A DNA stretch of 64,000 nucleotides, taken from positions 248,001 through 312,000 of the forward strand of contig NDFF03000367.1 of NCBI GenBank assembly GCA_002150815.3, given 5' to 3'. Source of the DNA: Grammothele lineata. Its lineage: Eukaryota; Basidiomycota; Agaricomycetes; Polyporales; Polyporaceae. The position numbers and the translations under genes are program-made. The notes under the pieces were generated by a model. It made no database searches and was not told where the DNA came from. It worked only from the letters and a program-made list of their open reading frames with translations. The first letter of the stretch is position 1. Each line of letters opens with the position of its first letter. Shown here one piece after another: positions 21,149 to 32,687 of the stretch.

Positions 21149-23131
21149 TCACTCCTTCTCAATACTCTCCTTCTCCCCGCTCGCACCCCCAACCTCCCCC
21201 CTCTCCTCCTCCTCCTTCTTCAAATCCTCCACATAAACCACCTTCTCGTCCTCATAATTGCTCTCCTTGACCGTCCTGATCACCGCCCACGCGAACGGGA
21301 AGCTCGCGAGCATCATCAGCCAGCTCGCCAGATGCTCGTTCAGGTATGGGGTGGAGACGGCGTCCATCCCGAACGAGCCCGCCGAGCCGGCGGACTGGAG
21401 GGCCTTGTAGAGCCCGGCGTAGCGCGCGAGGGTGAAGGGGTCGTTGGACATGGCGGACATTATCCAGTAGGCGAGGGCTTGGTAGCAGGCGTCGCCGAAG
21501 TAGACTGTGCGCGGGCGGGCGTCAACGTCAGCGTACGAACAGAAGGAAGAGAAGGGGGAGAAGAGGAAGAGGACGTACAGAAGAAGTAAAGCGCGCCCTT
21601 GCCCTTATAGTTCGCGTCCTTATAATTAATCTTCTTGAACCCCGGCGCAAGGACGTCCGCCCGATCGAACGTGACCTGCCAGCTCAGCGCCACGGCCCAG
21701 ATAATAATCGTCATCGCCGCAACAACGCCCAGGCCCAAATACCCCCTCGTCCGCCGCGCGAGCCACTTCCCGTCGAGCACACAAAAGCCGATGAGGAGCG
21801 CGCCGACGATCGCGCCCGCGCCCTCGAGCGTGGCGTTGAGCGCGCGCGTGGGGCCGTCGAAGACCCCGGCGTTCACCGCGCCCTGGTAGGCGTAGAAGTA
21901 GTTCGAGGCGAAGAACATGGGCGTGAGCGCGAGGAGGCGCCAGTCCTTGAGCAGGCGCGCCATGCCGACGAGCTCCTCGTGGGGTTTGGAGGCGGCTTCG
22001 AGCTTGACGAGGGTGCCGTCGGAGCGGACGACGTGGTTGGGGGGCAGGACGAGGAAGGCGGAGGCTATGCCGATGAAGATGATTACTAGGAAGGCCTGCG
22101 CGCGCGCACGTACAGGTGTCAGCGAAAAACAAAGGGAAAAGAGAGAGACGGGGACGCACGATGTACGTCGAGGTCGAGACGGCTGAGAGGCTCCCGGAGC
22201 GGATGTTGATCGCGAGGGCGATGAGTGAGCCGATGAAGGAGCCGAACTGGAAGATGGCCCAGAAGATGGCAAAGGCCTTGCCCTTGTCCTTCTCCAGCGG
22301 GTAAGACATCATAATCGAGCCCTGGGCGGACCAGAGCAGGGCGGCGGTCACGCCGAGGATGGCGCCTGCGAAGATGAGGAACCACCGGGTGCCCTGCGTC
22401 TGGAAGCTGGCGTGGGGGTGAGCATGTGGGCACGATGCGAGGAGGCGAAGCGAGGAATGCAATGTGGAGGACGTCCGAAATTGACCCTAGACGACAAGAG
22501 CCATCTTTGGTGGACAGAGAGATGATGGTGTCGCGGAATCAAAATCAAGCCATACATGTGCACGCTTGATTTTGATCGGAACGAGGGGGGAGGTCGCGTG
22601 ACGGGGCAAGATCGCAGCAAGAGGAGAAAAGTGGCAAACGACGTGGAACCGGACGGAAATGAGGGCGGCAAGGGAGAGGGAGACGTACCACCAGAGAGCA
22701 CCGACGTAGAGCGCGTAGCCGAGCGTACCGAAGAAGAGAGTCAAGCGGGGACCGAGGACTGTGGCCAGGATGGCTATGAGCAGACTGAAAGGCAGAGAGT
22801 AGGGCAGAACGCACGATTGCAGATACCACCGCTGATGAGACCGGTGATGGCGAAGAAGCCGTAGAGGACGCCGTTGGAGATGTCGGAGAGGGCGACGTCT
22901 TGGGTACCACCGGCACCGAGGTTAGAGACGGCCGAGAACATGCCCACAGTGGCGAAACTACGCGAAACGGTGAGTCGGACGTAGAAAACTGAAGAGGCGA
23001 GGACGTACCATGTTATGCCGACCAGGACGATCTGGGTCGTAGGCGAGCTGAGGGCGAGCTGAGCTTGAGCGGACAAGGATGAGGAAGAGGGCGACGTACG
23101 TATACCACGCGGGGAACTTGAAGGCGACCAT
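21149..23131 (-). CDS. UNC93-like major facilitator superfamily membrane protein
   Basis: Multi-exon gene with many hydrophobic segments. The start MVAFKFPAWYTYIVLVGIT leads into FATVGMFSAVSNLGAGGTQD, the conserved first helix and glycine-rich loop of UNC93/DUF895 transporters. Later segments are LYGFFAITGLISGG, RWFLIFAGAILGVTAALLW followed by AQGSIMMSYP, GSFIGSLIALAIN, LALTPMFFASNYFYAYQG and GLGVVAAMTIIIWAVAL. The charged C-terminal tail is rich in Glu and Lys. Fungal UNC93-like proteins are plasma-membrane or endomembrane MFS members without an assigned substrate. A minus-strand TATA box (TTTATA on the plus strand, 23214-23219) lies 83 nt upstream of the chosen ATG. A second ATG 20 nt from that TATA is out of frame. 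Confidence 0.82.
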
Positions 23132-25977
23132 GGCTGCCTGCGGGACGGCAAGGGAGCGTGCTCAGAGGTGGGCGGATGCGCGAGGAAAACGGACATGGCG
23201 CGCGGCGGTACGGTTTATAGGGCAGCCGGGCGTCGAGGAGAGGATACGATAAGGCGGGGAAGGGGCAAGGCCAGGCGGCGCGGGGCTCGAGGGCCCACAT
23301 GGTGCGCCCCGATGGGATTGATGGCGGACTGTCATGTCCTCGCCGCCCGGCCTTCTTTCTCCATCGTCCAACCTTATTTACGCTCATGTGAACGTTGCCC
23401 ACGCAGCCCGCTTCCCTTCTCTCCCGCCCTCTCGAGACACCCCGTCCGAGAACCTCCCTCCTCGCCGCACTCCTCCTCTCACGAACGCGCGCCAGACGCG
23501 CTCTGTGGCCCGACGTGCGGGAGGGCTCGCGTAACTGAACCACTGCAGATAACGATAGCACCAGCCCGCCTCCGGGCCCCCGGAAAGACGACGCGCTGCT
23601 GGCCCCAACGACCCCCGCCATCTCTCCATTCGTTCAATGGCAAGCGCCCTCCGCCAATCGCGATCTGCCCTCCGTGCCGGCCCTTCCGTCTGCAATCATC
23701 CACGTCCTCTGCCGCCATCAATACCCTCTGCCGACCGTTCGCGGCCCTCTGCGGTGCGTCCAGCGGACGCGACGGGCTGTGTGTGCTGGCCAGAGTCCCC
23801 CGTGACTCGCAACTCGCAACACTGCGTCGCGTCTCAGTGCTCACCATGCCCGACGCGGACGGTGCAGCCCGCGTTCCACCATCCAGTCGAGGGCGCGAGA
23901 GACCGGGCTGGGGGCCACCGCTTATGTACATACCCACTGTATGATGGTAGAACTGTACAAAAATGTCTGTGTTAGTTTTTGCATGTCCGTGTTCTGCTTT
24001 CCTTCGGCTAAGCTCCGGCTAGACAGCCAGAGTGCTACTTGGGGGCCCGATGCGGAGCAGGAGGGGGGCAAAAGGGATGTTCGGCAGTACTCAGCTGTTG
24101 CCCGCCAGTGCTCAGTTGGCGCTTCCGAGTGCTCAGTTGAGAACCGCCTGTTGTCGGCATCCCGGCAGATCTCGGCAGCGCCGAAGGATATCTAATCTAA
24201 TCTCCCTCTTTCTACCAGATTTTGCCATTGCAGCTCATCCAATAAACATATATAATGACCCTATGTACTATTTAGTTTATATCCCAATGATTCCGAGCAA
24301 ATTATAATGCTCATAGGGGTGGAGGGATGGAATGGCAGACTTAGAGCCTCTGGGCAGTCGGGCGGCTATGCCATGGCCGGATCAGACGGCATGGGCGCTC
24401 GCAGTGCTCAGTTCAGCGCGTCCGGTGCTCAGTAGGAGTGAGCGGAGTAGAAACTGTGGACGCAGACTCTTAAAAACAAGAAATTTGTGTGTTTTGGCTA
24501 CTAACTGTGGTCCCTAAACTTTTTTGTACAGAAATACCGTCATACCACTGCGTCCCGATCGGTTCGGTCCGAACGCCCTGGACGCGCTCTCCAGGATAGC
24601 GGTGGCACTGCTCCGCATCTAGAAAACGCGCGGGGCGAGGCGAGGCAGGCACCAGATCCTCTCCTCAGATCCTCAGCTCTTTTGATCTCTCTGCCCAGGC
24701 ACGTCCGCGGCGGTCCCGCTCGCTCTTCAAGTTAGCCTGCATGAAGCGCACTCTTGTATCTTCATGTACCTTATGAATCGGCAGAGCTCACATCTTTCGA
24801 GCTAATCGCTTCTTGGGACCTCGTACGAGCCCGTACGAGCCCGCCGTCCTTCCTCCTCCCTCAAGGTTCCGTTCTCACACAGTGCCAAACTCGGCGAAAC
24901 CCTGCATGGCCTCGACAGAACTCTGCTCGAAGCCTGACCCGACCTCTGGAACCCGTCTCGGTCGAAGATCCTCCCGCGTGTGCCCGTGGCCCCGATGGGA
25001 CGCTGTAATGAATGAACCGTGTAGTACACACTACTTATCGCCTACGAGCTTCTCTCGTCGCACTTCCCTTCACTCCCTTCGCAAGATGGTGCGTATGAAC
25101 CCATCCCTCCGAGCATCCGAGCCTCCGAACCATACATTTGCATCACCCCGCGCGTCCGCCCCCACCTGCTCCCACCATGCTTCTATCGCCAATCAGGCAC
25201 TTATCGCCTCCTCTACAGCATGCTCTCCAGACTGCAGCTAGACTGCGCCTCTTTTCCTCAAAAAGATCTCCGTGCACGAGTGACGAAGCGTACATGTCAG
25301 CATCTAGTAAAGTATGCACATGCATGTACTTCATCACGAACCACGGGCCCGCGCGTGCGCTGTAAGATTTTCGTCGTGCGCGTCGTGTGCGACGACCTGC
25401 GGGAGGAGGTTAACCACGTTTGGGGATGACCGTCCTTGTCCTAGTCCGAACGCTGCTCGGTCTGTACAGCTCGCGAGTTGCGGTATCCGGGCTACCGATT
25501 CTTCCGATTTCCACGCTTCATCTGTGTCCACATACATACAACATCGGGCTTAGAGTTCGCGCCTACCACGAGCTCAGAATAGATGACACTCCTCAGAGGC
25601 GTCTTTTCAGCCTCTGTTATTAGCTAGGCGCACGACGTCGGACGCCAGCCTCAAACGTGTCTTCATCTTTTCGTGATGGCCTGCAAGCCTAGCTCGTTAT
25701 GACGAGCTCGCTCTCCGCGACGAAACGCACGCACTCAGTACTCAGCTTCGCAGTGACTCACAAGACGTCTCGTCCTAGTGCCGCGCGGCATCGTCTCTGC
25801 ACCTTGTGCGAGACTTTGATATGCACGCGCACAGTACTCGTGCTGCATACCCAAGAGTCAAGCAGCTATCGATACATTCGCTCGTTCGTTAGTCCATTCT
25901 CCGTGCACATAATAACGCTCGCCTTCGCAACATCTCTCCATCCCACCATCCCACCACACCCCCCCCAGTGACCACAC
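23132..25977. other. 2.8-kb gene-free region
   Basis: No open frame here has recognisable protein content; the longer ones on both strands look like GC-driven chance frames. The region holds a candidate MITE (23939-24545), including an AT-rich core near 24200-24310. The word AGTACTCAGC seen in the element recurs at about 25737-25746. Confidence 0.5.
23939..24545. mobile_element. Candidate non-autonomous DNA transposon (MITE)
   Basis: The left end GTATGATGGTA-GAA-CTGTACAAAAA(TGT) and the reverse complement of the right end GTATGACGGTA-TTT-CTGTACAAAAA(AGT) match at 23 of 28 positions, forming imperfect terminal inverted repeats at 23939-23966 and 24518-24545. The flanks carry a possible 4-bp target duplication, CACT, on both sides. 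No transposase frame is present. Inside, GTGCTCAGT occurs four times (24108, 24129, 24404, 24425) plus one variant, AGTACTCAGC, at about 24086, in a subterminal pattern reminiscent of transposase binding repeats. The superfamily is not assignable from this. Confidence 0.6.
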
Positions 25978-28900
25978 CTACGACACGAGCCCCTCCACCC
26001 GTCCCCTCACCCACGTCTCCACCACAGGCACCGCCCACACGCCCTCCCGCTCGCTCTCGTTGCGCGCACCGCGCCGCCACGCCTCGACGAGGTCCTTCGC
26101 CTCCACGGGTGGCACGTCCGCCCCGCGCGTGCCCACCGTCACGTGCAGCCGGTCCTTGATGGAGGCGAGGGCGCGGACGAGGGCGCGCGCGTCCTTCCTC
26201 GCGCGGTCGTCTCCGTCTTCGTCTCTGTCTTGCGTTCCCGTTCCCGTTTTCTCGTCGTCGTCCGCACTGGGGGAGTCAGGGGAGTCAGGGGAGTCAGGGG
26301 AGGGCTCGTCGACCTGCAGATCCTCGACAGTCAGCGCGACGACGCGCTCGTTCCATACTACGTGTCCGAGTCTGAACTTCAGCATCCCCTTCCCTGCCCC
26401 CTCCCCCGCGTGCGAATGAGAGGCGAAGGCGGCACACGCGTCCCAGCGCGCGCGCTCCCCGGGCTGCGCGAGGGCTTTGGCGTGGGCGAGGGTGACGTGG
26501 GGGTGCGGCTGGACGCGGTTCGAGGCGAGGAGGGCGGTCCAGACTTTGTGTGCGCGTTCCGGTAGCGTGGAGGAGGAGGAGGAGGAGAGGGAAGAGGAGA
26601 CGACGGGGACGGGGTCGAACTCGGCGCGGATGGCGAAGTAGCGCGGGGGGCGCGGGGGCTTGGGGGTCTTCCCGCCTCCGTTCCCGCCCTGGTCGTGCGC
26701 TTTCTCTTTCTTATTCTTCTTATCCTTCTTCTCTTTCTTCTCTTTCTGCTTCCCCTTCCCTTCCCCGTTCCCCTCCCCACCTCCCCCCGCAAGCACCCCA
26801 GGCTCATACGCCCTCGCCCTCGCCAACGCCTCCCCGACCCTCTCCACCCCCGGCCTCTCCAGCCCCATCACCTCACACACACCCAGCACCGCGCGCCCCA
26901 GGGCGTCCTCCAGACTCTCCCCGACGTCCATGTGCACCTCCGCGTCCGCCTCGGCGGGCGCGAGCGGCTCCGCTTCGCGGAGGAACTGCCACAGGACGTC
27001 TTCGTAGCTCCTATCCGCCGCCGACGAGGACGACGACGAGGGTGGGGGAGAGGGGACGAGCGACTGGTGGCGCGGGCCGCGCGCGAGGATGCGCTCTGCG
27101 CAGATCCGGTGGACGGTGGAGGCGGGGAGGTCGAGGGGCCAGACGAGCGCGAGGAGGCGCGCGGGGGGCGTTTGTTCGGCCGCGAGCTCGCGGAGCTGGG
27201 CGCGGTGCTGTTTGAGGTGGTTGTTCCTGCGCGCGCGCGCGCGGGTCAGTGCCGTGCTGTGAGTTATGATACTATGATGCAAGGCGAAGCAAGAAGGAAG
27301 GCGCACTTGTCTGCGATGACGACGTCGTGCGCCTGCAGAGCTTCGGAGACCTTTTTGAGGAATTTGGGGGCAGGCTTCTTGCCTTTGAAGTCGTCGCTCT
27401 GGACGTGCGCGAAGCCGAACAGGTGCTGCAGCGCGACCGCGATCGCTGTCTTGCCTGTCCGCCCGTCAGTCTCTGCGTGTGGAGCGGCGGGGGAAGAGCG
27501 TACCGGCGCCGGGGATCGCGACGGGCATGATGATCGTCTTGCCCGTCTTCCACTCCCCGCTCCCGCTCCCGCCCGCACCGTCCGCGTCCGCGCCACCCAG
27601 CCCCGTCCCGCTCTTCGCCTTCTGCCCCTCCTCGCTCTCCAACCACTTCAAGAACCTTTCCCTAGTCGCGATGATCCCCTTCCCCTTCGTAAACTCCTTA
27701 AACGGCTCCCTATCCCGCCTAATCTCCCTGCACACCCAATCCACATACACCCTCGTCTCCGCCCTGCGCATCTTCCCCCGCGGCACGCTCCCCACACTCG
27801 GGCCCTTCGAGAGTAAGATCTTCGTCACCTCCCGCCAGTCCCGGTACATCAGGTACGGCTCGTCGAACTTGACCTTGAAGAAGAAGGACGCCCCGGGGGC
27901 GTACGGCCCCTCCCCTCCCTTTTTGGACCCTTTCACTGGGGGAGTGCCCGCGCGCGTGCGCACGACGAACCCCTCGAGCGGCTGCCCGCGCCACGTCCCC
28001 GTGCGCCCGACGTCCTCGGTGAAGGCGCGCACGTCGTCGACGGTGGCGAGGACGAGGGAGGGGGTGGGGAGGAACCCCCACTCGCGCGCGAAGGCGTCGA
28101 CGACGTCTTGCGGCTCGGTGAGGAAGCGTTTCGTGCAGGCGTTCAGGCCGTGGAGGTGCAGTCCGGTTTGGGACGGGCCGTAGGGGAGGACGTGCTCTTC
28201 GAAGGAGTCGTCGCACAGCTGTCCATTGGCATACGCGCGCGCGTCAGGTCAGATGCGCGCCACTGGAAAAGAATGGACGGGGGGACGCACCTCAGCGACA
28301 GCAGTCCAGTTCCTCTTCCACAGCACCCCCGCGAGCTCGCGCTCCTCCTTCCCCGCAGCGGCGAGGTGTTTCCTCAACCAGCGCTCCCCAACCTCCGCGT
28401 GGCTCTCCGCGCCGCTCGTGCCGGGCACGGGCCCGAGCGAGTGCTTGGAGGTGACGAGCAGCTTGGAGGGGGTGAGCGCGGCGATGAAGATGATGCACCC
28501 GTTTGATTTGAGGGTGAGCGTGTAGGGAGGGGCGGTGTGCGCTTCGAGGGCGTCCCACTAGTGACAGAGGCGATCAGCACCCAAGGAAGAAAGAGCGACT
28601 GGCATGACTTGCGTCGAATAGAAGGCACTCACCGTAGTCCACGGCACCTCCCCGATATTAAAGAACTTATCATACCCCCTCGCCACAATCCTATACCCCC
28701 TCTTCCCCCCCTTCAGCTTCACCTCCTGCGAGAACAGCCCCCGCGCGAGCGTGGGGAACGGAGACGGCACGTCGTAGTACTTGAACTCGTTCATCTTCCA
28801 GCTCCGGACGATTAGGCTCGGCTCGTTCGGGGCGCGGTACTCGCTCGAGCGTACGAGTTTCGGGGAGGACTTGGAGAGCGCGAGGAGGGAGGCGATGAGG

Positions 28901-29001
28901 TCGGAGTCTTCGGAGGGGAGGGTGAGGGAGGAGAAGAGCGTGGAGAGCTCATTGGGGGCCATAGGGGAGGGAGGTGTAGTGTCTTCGGGCGGAGTGGCCA
29001 T
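25978..29001 (-). CDS. trl1: Fungal tRNA ligase Trl1 (ligase, kinase and cyclic phosphodiesterase)
   Basis: Five exons (28633-29001, 28291-28557, 27504-28218, 27307-27454, 25978-27226) give about 915 aa. The N-terminal adenylyltransferase has its KxxG lysine in LTLKSNGCIIFI and the later segment EGFVVRTRAG. The polynucleotide kinase P-loop IPGAGKTAIA is split by an intron, followed by HVQSDDFKGKKPAP. The C-terminal 2H cyclic phosphodiesterase has HVTLAHAK and DRLHVTVGT, the two HxT-type motifs. The protein heals and seals tRNA exons after intron removal and can join HAC1-type mRNA. A Lys/Glu-rich insert (GKQKEKKEKKDKKNKKEK) and an SPDSPDSPDSP repeat from a GGAGTCAGG DNA repeat break up the phosphodiesterase region. 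The intron-bearing tRNA-Pro in this window would be a substrate. Confidence 0.93.
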
Positions 29002-29712
29002 CCTCAGCTGGACGTAGAGCGGTAGAGTAGGATAGCGTGAAAGTTGTGCGGATCTGACGAGCTGGAGGAGAGTATACCGCCTGATCTGAAAGGTCTTTGG
29101 TGCACAAAGGGCGGGACGAGCTCGAGCGGCGAGGATCTCGATCGATACGGCGAGAGCGGGGCGGGGCGAAATGGTGGAACGCGGGCCCGGGAGAGTGCGC
29201 GGAATATTTATGTATGTATACCTCTGGGTCGACGTCGGCTCTGACTCGACTCGGTCTTCGCGCGAGTTGGGGGGAGTCAAAGAGTGAATATTCGGGGATA
29301 GGACTCCGCCTCGTCGCGGGCGGACGGAAAGCTGCACTGCTCCCCTGAGTCTGACGCGAATCCTCGGGCGGTTTCCCTGCATGTCAAGCGGATCCGGTCC
29401 CGGCTTTCTCGGACTGTGCTTGTTCCCTCCCTTCAGGCTCCTGCGAACGCCTGCTACCTCTGCCTGCCTGCCTTCCAAGTATATTCTCCATCTGTACTCC
29501 ATACGACGCTCCCCCGGATTCGCCACATCCCCAGCTCTCCTCTCCTCGGGGACATCCGACGGTTACCTCCAGCTCCGGCTTCAGCAACACCGCTTCACGA
29601 CCAGCCTCCGTCCTGCCCCAACCTACATACGCGGCCCCGCCTTCTCATTCCCTAAGCACTTGACTCGATAATAACATAGCCGTTCCAGTCCCACCGGGCG
29701 CACTAGCCGACC
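29002..29712. other. Divergent upstream region of trl1 and exo70
   Basis: 711 nt between head-to-head genes. No additional gene and no unambiguous TATA box were recognised. Confidence 0.4.
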
Positions 29713-32285
29713 ATGGACGACGAGACCGCAGAGATCGAGCTCGTACGTGCTCCCTCCCCCTTACCCGCCCTGTCCTTTCCGTCTCCATGCGCTCCCCGTT
29801 GACCGTCTTCGCGGGCCCCCACAGCTCGAGCAAAACCTCAATAAGACGCGGCAGATCTCCCAGCGGATGACTTGTGAGCCCATTCGCTACGCTGCGTGTG
29901 TGGGCGTGGCGGGGGCGCATTAACCGATCGACAGCGATTCTGTCCAGCTTCGACACTCGCCTCGTGAAGCTCGAGAAGAGCATCTTGCCGCTGTACACGT
30001 CGACGCAGCTCCTTACTAGGAGGTCGAATAGTGCGTTACTTTGCTCCTTTTGTGAGAGCTGGTTGTGGGGGAGGAGTTAATGGGATTGCAGATATTGAGA
30101 ACACGCTGCAGAAGATCGACGAGATTGCGAGTTATCATGAGGGCGTCGCTGCTGAGGAGGCGTTGATCTTGCGAGGGTTAGTCTTGTCTCCTCATAGGCA
30201 CTGTACTGCTACAGATATGAATGGCCCGCTTTGCAGACCGCAACCGAACCAGCTGAGCGCATACACCGAGATCATGGAGCGCATGAACGCCAGCGTCGCG
30301 TTCAACAGCGCCGATGCCCGAGACAAGGTGCGCACACCTCTCGGCGTCGCTGTACTACCTTTCCAATGACCTCCGCAGGCCCGCCTCGTCGAGAGCGGCG
30401 CGAAGAAGCTCATCCAGCTCTACACCAAGCTCGTCGCCGAAGGCTCCTCCGGCGTGCCCCCAGGCGGCGCCGAGTTCGCCTCGGTCCCCTTCCCCGCCCC
30501 GCTGCTCGTCACGCTCAAGCCCCTCGTCAGCTTCCTCCGCACGCTCCCTTTACCCGCGACGCACCCGTCGCACCCCGCCGCCCCGGGGATCCAGGCGGCG
30601 CTCAAGGACGCGCAGAAGGGGTACGGGGACATGCGCGGGGCGTGGGTGAGGAAGTGTCTGGAGACGTTTGGGAAGCGGGTCGTGGAGCGGGCGGAGACGA
30701 TCGATGGGGTCGCGGCGGGGAGGGAGGTGGGGAAGTGGACGGAGGCGATGTTGGCTGTCGCTGAGGTGCGTTCTCCCCTTCTTCTTCTCTCTCACATTCA
30801 AAGAAACGCACCCAAACGCACGCACGCTGCTGTAGGAGGAGTACAGCCTCCTGCTCGAGCTCGCCCCGCTCAACTCCCCCGCAGCGCTCGCGACGACGTT
30901 CGACGCGCTCATCTCCCCGCTCGCGCTCCTCTTCACCTCCACGCTCGGCGCGCTCGGCTCGCTCATCAAGCGCAACCTCAACAAGAACACCTTCCTCGCG
31001 CTCGCCGCGTACTCGGCCCTCACCGCGCGCCAGCCCCGCTGGAACGACTCGATGTGCCGCCGCGCGGACAGGAAGGATAATGAGCTCAAGGAAGGGTTGC
31101 ACTCCATCAGGGCGTCGTGCCTCAGGAGCTTCCCGGAGTTCTTGGCGGACATCAAGGTCGCGGGGATGGGCCCGAAGGGCGGGGAGGTGGGGACGGGGCT
31201 CGCGGAGTTTACAATTTTGGTGCGTTGCGTGTGGCTTTTGCGGGCTGCTTGTTGTCAATGAGGAGGGTTGCCATAGACGGTGCAGTACCTCGAGCGGTTG
31301 CTCGCGGTGCAGGACGCCGCGGCGTCGGCGCTCCTGACGCTCGGCGACGGGAACTGGAAGATGGGCCAGGGCACGACGATCGGCAAGACCAAAACCCCAG
31401 GGGAGGTCGACGAGCGCACCGTGCTCGAGCACTTCACCTGTACGTCCCCTCCCTCACCGCACCCTCCCCGCGCGCGCTGACCCGCACGCAGACGACGTCG
31501 TGAGCGGGGCGATCCAATCCCTGCTCGCGCTCTCGCGGATGAACAAGCGCCCCGCGCTCGGGGCCATCTTCCTGCTCAACAACGTCTCCTTCCTGCGCAC
31601 GCAGCTGCTCGTCGAGCGCGACGCGATCACCCAGATCCTCTCCCGGCCCGCCGTCGAGCTCCTCAACTCCAACTTCCGCACGGCCAAGGCGGGCTACTTC
31701 GACGCGAACTTCTCGCCCCTGCTGCAGACGCTCGTGGACGAGCGGGATAAGGGGAGCAGCAAGAGCGCGGCGAAGGAGAAGTTTACGCGGTTTTTTGATT
31801 TGTTGGACGAGGTTACGGAGAGGCATACGGTTGCTAGGGTGCTCACGGACGATCAGGAGTGTAGGGCGCAGGTGGCGGATGAGGCGATCAAATTGGTCGT
31901 GCCGTCGCTGCAGAGGTTCATACAGAGGAACATGGGCAAGGAGTTTAGCAAGAGTGAGTACACGCGCCGCCGTGCTGCTGCTGCTGAGACGTTGCTGACC
32001 TCCCGCGTGTCTTCGCTAGATCCGCAGAAATGTAAGTGTCGCTGGTGCTTCGCCACGGATAGCTCCATCTAACGATTTGCGATAGACATCAAGATGCCCC
32101 CAGAGGAGGTCGAGAGCGTCATTAAGGCCTTCTACACGTGAGCAAGCCCGCCTTTATCTCCCACCTCTGTAGTTCGTACTCGTACTCATCTGTCCTTCAG
32201 CGGCGGAACCAGCAGCCTGTCTCTGCCCCCTCCCCAAGAAAAGCTCACGAACACGCTTTTGCAGCAGGCGGGGTGGGGATGGTAG
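29713..32285 (+). CDS. exo70: Exocyst complex subunit Exo70
   Basis: Multi-exon gene starting MDDETAEIELLEQNLNKT with a first exon of only a few codons. The N-terminal coiled-coil region has SFDTRLVKLEKSILPLY and NNIENTLQKIDEIASYH, classic Exo70 segments. Helical-bundle sequences follow (ASCLRSFPEFLADIK, AIFLLNNVSFLRTQL, LLNSNFRTAKAGYFDANF). The C-terminus has MPPEEVESVIKAFYTG just before the stop, the region that in Exo70 contains lipid-contacting residues. Exo70 binds PI(4,5)P2 and Rho GTPases and tethers secretory vesicles to the plasma membrane at sites of polarised growth. It lies head to head with trl1 and tail to tail with the second E(z)-like gene. Confidence 0.93.
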
Positions 32286-32687
32286 CGGCCCCGCGCCGCG
32301 GCGCGTAGCAGACTGCGATATGATTGTTGTACAACATGGATTAATTTATGCTTTCCGGGTGAGTATACCAGCTACACTGAGCGCGATCGCGCCCTAGCGA
32401 AGCATCTCGTGTCTTTCCACTGAAGAGAAAAGAGAGCGCACGCATTCTCAGTCCGGAACTTGGTTGCGTCCTTTCATCTGTGTACACATCTCCTTGTTGA
32501 CCACGCAAGGCTGCAGACACGCCATACGCTCACGGCCATGACGATTTGAACCAGCTCATTGCTAGGGTCAGGAACTTCACTAGTCTCGACTCCGGCTTTT
32601 CCAGCATTACAACGTCAGGGTGTCGTCGAAAGATGGCGCAATGTGAATCAATTCAACCTTCCGGACATACCAGCACGTTCTGCGTGA
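32286..32687. other. Tail-to-tail spacer
   Basis: 402 nt between the 3' ends of exo70 and E(z)-like copy 2. Nothing else is recognised. Confidence 0.4.

Noticed and set aside
23168..23944. Long overlapping open frames on both strands, up to 258 codons
   Set aside because: Arg/Pro/Ser-rich compositions without domains or conserved-looking motifs, in GC-rich DNA where long chance frames are expected.
23934..24549. Interpreting the MITE as a CACTA-type element because CACTG adjoins both ends
   Set aside because: Both copies of CACT are in direct orientation outside the inverted repeats, which fits a target duplication rather than transposon termini.
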